Of a stretch of DNA of 28,756 nucleotides, positions 24,095 to 28,756 are shown piece after piece (position 1 is the stretch's first letter; every line of letters starts with the position of its first letter). The notes beneath the pieces were generated by a model. The model saw nothing but the letters and a program-made list of their open reading frames with translations. It searched no databases and was not told the DNA's origin. The position numbers and the translations under genes are program-made. The DNA comes from an uncultured Campylobacter sp. (GTDB lineage: Bacteria > Actinomycetota > Actinomycetes > Mycobacteriales > Mycobacteriaceae): assembly GCA_946221035.1 (NCBI GenBank), contig CAMIME010000032.1, forward strand, positions 1 to 28,756. The letters are read 5' to 3'.

Positions 24095-25518
24095 TGGCTT
24101 GTCCTTAAGTAGCGGCCTTCGGCTGTGTTTGATGCCAGCCCGTTCTGTATGAGTGCTTTGAGGTCTTCGGGCAGCGTCTTTCGCTGGCTTCTGGGTAGTT
24201 GGGCGGCGATCTGTTCGGCGGTTTGCGGATGTGTCGTTGATAGGCAGTCGAGGACTACGTTTTGGGTGTCGCTCGGGTGCCGACCTCCCGCCGGTGCCTT
24301 GTATAGGGGACCTTGGGATCTAGGGATCTTGGGGCCTTCACCGCTTAGGTTTTTGCTTTTTACCTGCGATGATCCCAAGGTCCCATGATCCCGTACGTGG
24401 GGGGACTGCTGGGTTGTGGTGGGATCATGCGGGGTCTTGGGTGCAACCCAGTGCCAGACGTTGCCGACTTTCTCCGATGTGATGCCCCAGCGCCGCTTTT
24501 GGTTTTGGGCGGACTTGAACACTAGTCCCGCGTTCTTAACTTCCCGTTCTATTTCTGCGGCGGGTGCGGAACCTCCGTTCTCTTCGAGGAAGCGGAGCAC
24601 TACGTCGCGGAGTTCGCTTGTGTCTTCGGCTGTTGTCCCGCTGGCGGCTTGCCGCAGGATTTCGCCGACGGTTTCGGTGGACTCACCGATCATTTCGAAG
24701 GCGGCCATGTCGGCGGTGCGGCCCTTGTCTGTCGTGATGGTTTCCTGCTTGATTAGGTAGCGCCATGCGTAGCCTTCGCGCCCGAGCGAATTCTTTTCAA
24801 GCGACATAACGCGGGTGCCGTCGTCGGCCTGCGGGTCCTTCGTGAAGCCGAACACTGTGCGTGCGACTTCTCCGAACGCGGAAGAGCCGTTGATTCCGGC
24901 TACTACGTCGCCGCTCCCCGACTTGTTTAGGTGGGTGATGCCGATTACCACGCCTTCGATTCGTTCGGCCAGCGTGGCCCACGGTCTTAGGCGCTCTCGG
25001 ATCTCATTCGACTTGTATAGGTCGGTTGAACCGTTGATAAAGGCCATCAGCGGATCGACGACTATCACCTTCACGTCTGCTTCGATGCAGGCGGCAGCGA
25101 GGTCGCGTAGATCGCGCTCTGCGACTAGCGGTAGTTGCACGTCCCCCTGGTCTTCCATTGAGAGCGTTACCTGTGGGAACAGGACGCGGGACATGTCGGC
25201 ACCGGCGGCGCGTAGCGCGGGCTTCACAATATAGGCTGCGGACTCTTCCTGTGCGATGTAGACGACGCTGTGTGGTGTTCCGAGCCAGCAACCGGGGAGC
25301 GTGCCTGTCGATACGCGCGCGGCGATGTGTCGGCCCGTGGTCGATTTACCCGCGCCGGGGCGGCCTGCGAAAAGGGCGATAGAGCCGATAGGGCAAGTGC
25401 CGATTGTCTGGCCGGAGTGAGTTAGGTCGAAGGCGAAGGTGGGTACGTCGTCCTGCACTTCGTTGAATGAGACTAGGCGCAGTTGTCGCGTTGGTTGTGT
25501 TGTGGCATTGGTGGCCAT
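24091..25518 (-). CDS. RepA/DnaB-like hexameric replicative helicase (AAA_25/RecA fold)
   Basis: Predicted ring helicase that drives replication of the excised element. The ATG at 25518 has AAGGA five bases upstream; 475 residues. The RecA-type core shows Walker A AGRPGAGKST (K58), VVYIAQEE, Walker B VKVIVVDPLMAF (D155) and GITHLNKSGSG (H196), as in RSF1010 RepA-like ATPases. Residues 300-355 look like a winged helix (LRDVVLRFLEENGGSAPAAE). A polar Pro/Ser/Thr-rich linker (about 359-405) then leads to a second small helical domain (TAEQIAAQLPRSQ). The linker DNA carries a dense repeat cluster that may be the origin. The partner DnaB-type N-terminal domain is a separate gene 13 bases upstream. 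Confidence 0.88.
   Translation of the reverse strand: MATNATTQPTRQLRLVSFNEVQDDVPTFAFDLTHSGQTIGTCPIGSIALFAGRPGAGKSTTGRHIAARVSTGTLPGCWLGTPHSVVYIAQEESAAYIVKPALRAAGADMSRVLFPQVTLSMEDQGDVQLPLVAERDLRDLAAACIEADVKVIVVDPLMAFINGSTDLYKSNEIRERLRPWATLAERIEGVVIGITHLNKSGSGDVVAGINGSSAFGEVARTVFGFTKDPQADDGTRVMSLEKNSLGREGYAWRYLIKQETITTDKGRTADMAAFEMIGESTETVGEILRQAASGTTAEDTSELRDVVLRFLEENGGSAPAAEIEREVKNAGLVFKSAQNQKRRWGITSEKVGNVWHWVAPKTPHDPTTTQQSPHVRDHGTLGSSQVKSKNLSGEGPKIPRSQGPLYKAPAGGRHPSDTQNVVLDCLSTTHPQTAEQIAAQLPRSQRKTLPEDLKALIQNGLASNTAEGRYLRTSQ
24307..24441. repeat. Iteron-like repeat cluster around an AT-rich tract, candidate replication origin
   Basis: Six copies of GGGRYCWTGGG (one with a mismatch) lie in 135 bp inside the helicase gene. 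On the plus strand: 24307-24317, 24323-24333, 24421-24431 (mismatch) and 24431-24441. On the minus strand: 24374-24384 and 24382-24392. The first two are 16 bp apart, and 24307-24320 is a perfect 14-bp inverted repeat of 24371-24384. Between the opposed groups is a T-rich tract (24345-24361). This resembles an origin placed in the linker-coding part of a replication gene, as lambda ori lies in gene O. Confidence 0.6.
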
Positions 25519-25531
25519 TGTGTTCCTTGGA

Positions 25532-25990
25532 TTAGTTTTCGAGTCCGGCCCGTGCGGCAAGGACGGTGAGTTGCTGGGCGGCTGTTATCGAGCGATGTAT
25601 GGACGGGAGAGCGCCTTTGGCGGCCTCGGCGAGGCTCTGCCCCACCGCGTCGCATTGACGGCGTAAACGGGCGATTTTGAGCGCCGTGGCTAGGTGCGCG
25701 CGGTCGGCGGGGTTCGCCGGGTTGCCAGTAGCGACGGCGATGAGCGCATTTCGTTCGATGTCGCTGGCTCCGCTGTCCACCAATTGCACCATGAGCAATG
25801 TGGGGTCCAGCGGTGCGTCGGCGTGACCGTCCTTGCAGAGCGCTACGGCGTGGCTGTTGATTAGCCAAGCGATTTTTTGGTGTTGCGGCGCGTGGAAGTC
25901 TTCGGGTTCGAGAGTTTGTAGAGAGTCCGTGGCTTCTCGCGCTGTCCCCGCCAGTACGGCACGCAGGTAAGCGGTTTCGGTGTCGTGCAT
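25532..25990 (-). CDS. Free-standing DnaB N-terminal-like domain protein
   Basis: A 152-residue protein from ATG 25990, two bases after the preceding stop. Its sequence follows the N-terminal domain of replicative helicase DnaB: YLRAVLAGTAREA, LEPEDFHAPQHQKIAWLINS, a PLDPTLLMVQLVDSG segment and AHLATALKIARLRRQCDAVG, matching the usual PEDFY..H..I, P.D..T......G and RRL patterns. It lacks any ATPase motif. The next gene encodes the ATPase core, so the two together look like a DnaB split in two chains. It may instead act as a loader or primase-contact subunit. Ribosome site is weak, consistent with coupling to the upstream gene. Confidence 0.72.
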   Translation of the reverse strand: MHDTETAYLRAVLAGTAREATDSLQTLEPEDFHAPQHQKIAWLINSHAVALCKDGHADAPLDPTLLMVQLVDSGASDIERNALIAVATGNPANPADRAHLATALKIARLRRQCDAVGQSLAEAAKGALPSIHRSITAAQQLTVLAARAGLEN

Positions 25991-25992
25991 GG

Positions 25993-26178
25993 CTATCGGG
26001 CCACCTGCACGGGTTGGAGCATCGCATCGAGTGCGTCTACGTGGATACGGTAGACGCGCCCGGTTCGGCTGGCTTTGAGGTCGCCACTTGAGATTCTGCG
26101 GCGGATTGTCTTGGTGGAGAGTCCGACATAGGACGCGGCCTCTTCGATGGACAACCATTTGCGGGTGATCGTGGTCAC
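25993..26178 (-). CDS. Excisionase-family HTH protein
   Basis: A 61-residue protein from GTG 26178, with AAAGG six bases upstream; a longer TTG start would lose that site. It is almost entirely one winged HTH of the AlpA/excisionase (HTH_17) type: WLSIEEAASYVGLSTKTIRR, then SGDLKASRTGRVYRI and a helix ending DALDAML. It heads the replication operon. Such proteins act as excision factors or as activators of element genes. It is a second protein of the same fold as the rightward HTH gene at 22097, so the two may have divided the directionality and regulator roles. Confidence 0.85.
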   Translation of the reverse strand: MTTITRKWLSIEEAASYVGLSTKTIRRRISSGDLKASRTGRVYRIHVDALDAMLQPVQVAR

Positions 26179-26352
26179 AACTGACCTTTCCGGGCACAAA
26201 AAATGCGCGCCCTTAGCGGGCCGAGCAACCTAACTCGGCTTTTAAGGACGCGCCACTTTTGTGATCGCGAGCAGATGGAGTCTTCTGCAATCCACGCCTT
26301 CGCCACTATGTCCAAGTGGTTCCGGCCTTGGGTATTAGGGTAGACGGGCTAC
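26179..26352. other. Leader and control region of the replication operon
   Basis: No gene is seen. On the minus strand, downstream of the promoter, there is a 17-bp dyad (26303-26319), a hairpin GCCGAG / CTCGGC (about 26220-26240), then GCCCGCTAAGGGC followed closely by GCGCATTTTTTG (about 26195-26224). The last resembles a terminator or attenuator placed before the first gene, and could also end the int transcript. Confidence 0.5.
26303..26319. promoter_or_regulatory. Palindromic candidate operator of the replication operon
   Basis: CCACT and AGTGG flank a 7-bp centre, just downstream of the promoter at 26337-26365. Eleven bases of it (CACTATGTCCA) recur at 28118-28128 upstream of int, within a CTCA/TGAG dyad. 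Two such copies at the two leftward promoters suggest a shared regulator. Confidence 0.5.
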
Positions 26353-26365
26353 CTACAGTTGTCCA
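26337..26365 (-). promoter_or_regulatory. Promoter of the leftward replication operon
   Basis: On the minus strand TGGACA (26365-26360) and TACCCT (26342-26337) are 17 bp apart, a good sigma-70-type match with a corynebacterial TAnnnT -10. The -35 lies inside the end of the upstream coding sequence. The leader to the first gene would be about 150 nt. Confidence 0.6.
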
Positions 26366-26766
26366 GCAATGACCCGTTGTAGGTGACGCTCTTGAATGTC
26401 GGTTATGCCGTGGTCATACAACTTCGCCAAAGTAGGGAGGGCCTTTTCTAGGCCAACTTCCCATTGGCGGAACACCAGTTTTTCGTCGTCGATGTAGGTC
26501 GAAGGTCTGCGTCCGCCGATTCGTTCCACGTCGCCCGGTTGCAGGTCCGCAGACGCTCGCCAGCCTTTTCCAGCCTGCCCCTTGGCTGGCAGCGTCTCGA
26601 CTGCGACCGTGAGGTTAGTGGGCTCGGTTTCTCCCCCGGTTGTGTAGTCGCGCCGGGCGAGTAGCAGCACACAAACCGTCTTACCGTGCGAGTCCGTAAC
26701 CCGCAGGTGGTGCTTTGGGCTTACCGTCGGGAACATGGCTGCGAGTTCCTTTTCTGTGGGGTTCAT
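26353..26766 (-). CDS. Integrase-coupled protein of unknown function (137 residues)
   Basis: Not recognised. The ATG at 26766 has a strong GGAGG eight bases upstream; that site overlaps the int stop codon, so it is expressed with int. The protein has a possible beta-rich N-terminal half (HHLRVTDSHGKTVCVLLLAR), a middle with SADLQPGDVERIGGRRPSTY and a helical C-terminus (VGLEKALPTLAKLYDHGITD). There is no signal peptide or membrane helix. Coupling to int suggests a role in integration or excision, or a cargo function tied to the integrated state; both are inference. Confidence 0.78.
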   Translation of the reverse strand: MNPTEKELAAMFPTVSPKHHLRVTDSHGKTVCVLLLARRDYTTGGETEPTNLTVAVETLPAKGQAGKGWRASADLQPGDVERIGGRRPSTYIDDEKLVFRQWEVGLEKALPTLAKLYDHGITDIQERHLQRVIAGQL

Positions 26767-26770
26767 TCTT

Positions 26771-28078
26771 CTATCCTCCAAATAGGTTGCCGAACGCGGC
26801 GGCGGCGCGGTCGCGGTAGTCGCTCTGGGCGCGCATATATTCGAGTAGTTGCTCGGTTGTCTCGTGGCCCATGAGCATTCGCGCGTCTTCCAGAGAGAAT
26901 TCGCCCGCGAGTGCGAAGGTCACGAGTTTCGTGCCGTAGTAGCGGCGGGTTGCGTGGGGGCTAATATCGGGCCGTCCTATGGACTTCTTGGCGGGCGTGA
27001 AGTAAGCATCACGGAAGTTGCCCTGGGTGAACTGTGTCCCGTTCTTGCGCGTGACTACGAGGTCTTCGGGGTTTGCCTTGCCGAACTCCTTTAGGTGGTC
27101 GCGGATTGCCTCGCTGGTCTTGGGATCAAGAGTGATTGCACGCTTTGCCGCCTCGCTTTTAGGGGTATCATTGATTAGAACCTCTTTGCCGCCGTCGGGG
27201 GCGTTGGTGTCCTGCATGTTGCGGCGAACGTGGAGCGTGATCGGCGCTTGGCGGTTGCTGACGTTTTCGAGGTCCTTGACTCGCAGTTCGAGCAATTCAC
27301 CCAAGCGCAGACCGGCAAAGAGCATGATCCGTGGCGCGTGTTGCAGCCATTCTGGGAAGGCGGCAATGAGTTGTTTCCCTTCCTCGTCCGATAGCACTGC
27401 CTGGTCCTTTGTGCTGTTCTTGGGCGGCTTCATTGTGGAATGTTCAAGGGGGTTTACCTCGATTAGTTCAAGGTGCTTGATTGCGTAATTGAACGCGGTG
27501 GAGAGGCGTTTCCGGGCGTAATACGAGGTGGCGTAACCGTCTTCACCCATCGGCCACCTTGCCTTCATTTCATCGATCCACGCTTGCATTCGTGCGCGGT
27601 CCACGTCCACAACTCGGAGGTCGCCAAGCGGCTCTACGCCGTTCAGTCGGAGAACGTTGCGGCCTAGCGGATCTATCTGCCCGAGCGCGCGCAGGTCCAA
27701 GGTCTTCTTGTGGCTTCTGCGCGTTGATTCTTTGATTTCAGAGTCGTTGAGCCACTTGTCCACAAGTTCGGCAACCGTGAGCGTTTGGGCAGCATCTCGC
27801 GCGGCTTGTTCCTTTGCTGCGTTACGGCGTTGTTTTGGGGGTGTCCAGCGACGTTCGTCGATTAGGTAGCGCTCGGAGTCGAGCCAGTTGTCCGCTTGGC
27901 GGTGGGTAGTGAAACCTTGCCCGGCTGTGTGGCGCGCGCCGTCGTGGGTGTACTCGGCGTAGTACCGCTTCCTTTTGTGGGTGATCTTGCCGAAACTGCG
28001 CCGTGTATCGCTCTTGCGGAGTGCTTTGGGCGTACCTCTGGTGCGCGGCTTCTCGCCGTGTTCCCTATCCCCGGTCAT
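26771..28078 (-). CDS. int: Tyrosine-type site-specific integrase
   Basis: Recombines the element with the tRNA-Val(CAC) site. The 435 residues show an N-terminal arm-binding-like part (about 28-75, KRKRYYAEYTHDGARHTAGQ), a core-binding SAM-like domain (about 100-205), and the catalytic domain with all active residues: R258 in AGLRLGEL, K307 in DTPKSEAAKR, H375-x-x-R378 in ISPHATRRY, H405 in LMGHETTE and the nucleophile Y414 in LLEYMRA. Length and layout fit phage-type integrases of actinobacteria. It lies beside the attachment site and reads away from the tRNA. The ribosome site is weak (AGAGA). No frameshift or missing residue is seen, so it is likely active. Confidence 0.97.
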   Translation of the reverse strand: MTGDREHGEKPRTRGTPKALRKSDTRRSFGKITHKRKRYYAEYTHDGARHTAGQGFTTHRQADNWLDSERYLIDERRWTPPKQRRNAAKEQAARDAAQTLTVAELVDKWLNDSEIKESTRRSHKKTLDLRALGQIDPLGRNVLRLNGVEPLGDLRVVDVDRARMQAWIDEMKARWPMGEDGYATSYYARKRLSTAFNYAIKHLELIEVNPLEHSTMKPPKNSTKDQAVLSDEEGKQLIAAFPEWLQHAPRIMLFAGLRLGELLELRVKDLENVSNRQAPITLHVRRNMQDTNAPDGGKEVLINDTPKSEAAKRAITLDPKTSEAIRDHLKEFGKANPEDLVVTRKNGTQFTQGNFRDAYFTPAKKSIGRPDISPHATRRYYGTKLVTFALAGEFSLEDARMLMGHETTEQLLEYMRAQSDYRDRAAAAFGNLFGG

Positions 28079-28099
28079 GTTCTCTATTCCGTCTCTATT
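28061..28099 (+). repeat. Candidate integrase arm-type sites, right end (three copies)
   Basis: TTCCCTATC (28061-28069, inside the int 5' end), TTCTCTATT (28080-28088) and GTCTCTATT (28091-28099) are direct copies; the last two are 11 bp apart, the same spacing as at the left end. They would lie on the int side of the attachment core. Confidence 0.6.
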
Positions 28100-28214
28100 T
28101 CAAGTCGTTCTGCGTCTCACTATGTCCACTTGAGTACAGAGCCTAATATGGATCATGACGTGCGAAAACATGAAGAAACCCCAGGCCATTTGCGACCTGG
28201 GGTTTTCCCAATCC
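28079..28214. other. Int upstream region between int and the right core site
   Basis: Holds two of the arm-type repeats, the shared 11-mer in a CTCA/TGAG dyad (28116-28134), and a hairpin at 28176-28205. A weak leftward -10 candidate for int (TAGGCT, near 28140) exists but lacks a clear -35. No gene is seen. Confidence 0.5.
28176..28206 (-). terminator. Element-supplied terminator for tRNA-Val(CAC)
   Basis: A perfect 10-bp stem (AAACCCCAGG / CCTGGGGTTT) with a 10-nt loop lies 10 bases beyond the tRNA 3' end. On the minus strand it is followed by CTTCATGTTTT. It replaces the tRNA's own terminator, now stranded at 21686-21707. Confidence 0.7.
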
Positions 28215-28232
28215 GTGGTCCTAGCTGGGATC
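28215..28232. other. Right attachment site within tRNA-Val(CAC)
   Basis: The 18-bp core is identical to 21714-21731 and covers the T-loop end, T-arm 3' strand, acceptor 3' strand and discriminator of the tRNA gene, which stays intact. Confidence 0.9.
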
Positions 28233-28287
28233 GAACCAGCGACCTTTCCGGTGTGAACGGAACGCTCTTCCACTGAGCCATAGGACC
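28216..28287 (-). tRNA. tRNA-Val (CAC)
   Basis: A 72-nt cloverleaf: acceptor GGTCCTA/TAGGACC, D-arm GCTC/GAGC, anticodon stem TTCCG/CGGAA with loop TTCACAC (anticodon CAC), T-arm GCTGG/CCAGC with loop TTCGATC, discriminator A, CCA not encoded. It is the integration target of the element and is left whole. A leftward -10 candidate TACTGT lies at 28300-28305. Confidence 0.97.
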
Positions 28288-28495
28288 GAACGAGGGATCA
28301 CAGTACACCCACCGCCGCCGAACCCACGAATCGCCTGCACAGGTGGCGTGTGGTGAGGGTTGACAACGGAGCCGTCGATACGCACGAGCTCGCCGTCGGC
28401 CGCCGTTGGGCCGTGACGTGGCGATTTGTCTTGTCGGGCGGCGAACGGATACAGTGTGTTCTCGCACTGCACAGCGAAAGCTGAAAGCGGAGCAC
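28288..28495. promoter_or_regulatory. Divergent promoter region between the two tRNA transcripts
   Basis: For the rightward tRNA cluster, TTGTCT (28426-28431) and TACAGT (28450-28455) are 18 bp apart, 40 bp before tRNA-Gly. For the leftward tRNA-Val, TACTGT (28305-28300) is a -10 candidate without a good -35. A TTGACA at 28360 has no matching -10. No protein gene is convincing. Confidence 0.5.
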
Positions 28496-28568
28496 GCGGA
28501 TGTAGCGCAGTTGGTAGCGCATCACCTTGCCAAGGTGAGGGTCGCGAGTTCGAGTCTCGTCATCCGCT
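28496..28568 (+). tRNA. tRNA-Gly (GCC)
   Basis: A 73-nt cloverleaf: acceptor GCGGATG/CATCCGC, D-arm GCGC/GCGC, anticodon stem TCACC/GGTGA with loop TTGCCAA (anticodon GCC), T-arm GCGAG/CTCGT with loop TTCGAGT, one G-T pair. CCA is not encoded. It heads the rightward tRNA cluster. Confidence 0.97.
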
Positions 28569-28588
28569 CTCAGCCCACTAGGGCTCGA

Positions 28589-28663
28589 GCGCGTTTAGCT
28601 CAGCGGGAGAGCGCTTCCCTGACACGGAAGAGGTCACTGGTTCAATCCCAGTATCGCGCACCA
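28589..28663 (+). tRNA. tRNA-Val (GAC)
   Basis: A 75-nt gene with encoded CCA. Acceptor GCGCGTT/ATCGCGC, D-arm GCTC/GAGC, anticodon stem CTTCC/GGAAG with loop CTGACAC (anticodon GAC), T-arm ACTGG/CCAGT with loop TTCAATC. Acceptor pair 6:67 is a T-T mismatch; all else pairs. Confidence 0.95.
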
Positions 28664-28702
28664 GGTCCTTTCGGGGCCCTGTACGAGCAACAAGCTCGTG
28701 TT

Positions 28703-28756
28703 GCGGATGTAGCGCAGTTGGTAGCGCATCACCTTGCCAAGGTGAGGGTCGCGAGT
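28703..28756 (+). tRNA. tRNA-Gly (GCC), second copy, cut by window edge
   Basis: The visible 54 bases are identical to the first 54 of the tRNA-Gly(GCC) at 28496. The gene runs past the window end within the T-arm. This gives two copies of tRNA-Gly(GCC) flanking tRNA-Val(GAC). Confidence 0.93.

Larger units (their letters stand above)
21714..28232. mobile_element. Integrative mobile element of about 6.5 kb in tRNA-Val(CAC)
   Basis: The stretch is bounded by an 18-bp perfect direct repeat of the tRNA-Val 3' end. It contains a tyrosine integrase next to the tRNA, a six-gene leftward replication/DNA-binding operon and a rightward two-gene operon. The 6.5-kb unit has no visible structural phage genes, conjugation genes or transposase. 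Gene content fits a phage-satellite-like or minimal replicating integrative element; which of these is not decided by the sequence. Confidence 0.88.

Noticed and set aside
21714..28232. Complete prophage
   Set aside because: At 6.5 kb it has no capsid, portal, large terminase, tail or lysis gene that I can identify.
28360..28388. TTGACA as a -35 of an additional rightward promoter
   Set aside because: No acceptable -10 lies 16-19 bp downstream.

Overview
The window is from a high-GC actinobacterium of the Corynebacterium group. Two gene clusters support this. The first is ruvC-ruvA-ruvB-yajC-secD-secF-dciAE-apt-rel. The second is pimA-patA-pgsA-HIT-thrS, typical of bacteria that make phosphatidylinositol mannosides. 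A species cannot be named from the sequence alone.

Region 1 (1-19204) is ordinary chromosome, transcribed almost wholly leftward. From right to left it holds: thrS; a HIT-family Ap4A phosphorylase; three phosphatidylinositol/PIM genes (pgsA, patA, pimA); a LemA-like membrane protein; the YebC regulator; the ruvCAB Holliday-junction genes behind a probable LexA box; the Sec accessory subunits YajC, SecD and SecF; an orphan peptide-binding lipoprotein (DciAE); apt; the bifunctional (p)ppGpp enzyme Rel; and a secreted 5'-nucleotidase that runs off the left edge in a 12-residue Pro/Thr repeat. Many neighbours overlap by 1-10 nt (ATGA or TGATG), so translational coupling is common. Several start codons were moved inward to agree with a ribosome binding site or an overlap.

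Region 2 (19293-21583) is a leftward three-gene copper/haem unit: a CopC-domain membrane protein, a PCu(A)C copper-chaperone lipoprotein and a Tat-exported DyP-type peroxidase (EfeB-like).

Region 3 (21714-28232) is the notable part: a compact integrative element of about 6.5 kb inserted into the 3' end of tRNA-Val(CAC). An 18-bp direct repeat of the tRNA end marks both boundaries. The element encodes a tyrosine integrase with a coupled small gene of unknown function. A leftward replication operon follows: an excisionase-type HTH protein, a free-standing DnaB N-terminal domain, a RepA/DnaB-like hexameric helicase, a small unknown protein, an HTH/coiled-coil protein and another small protein. 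A rightward pair encodes an HTH protein and an unknown 212-residue protein. I see no capsid, tail, portal, transposase or conjugation gene. Candidate integrase arm-type repeats lie at both ends. A cluster of six GGGRYCWTGGG repeats around an AT-rich tract lies inside the helicase gene and looks like a replication origin. The element resembles a satellite or a minimal replicating integrative element and is the best candidate here for something undescribed.

Region 4 (28216-28756) is a tRNA locus: tRNA-Val(CAC) leftward, then tRNA-Gly(GCC), tRNA-Val(GAC) and a second, cut-off tRNA-Gly(GCC) rightward.
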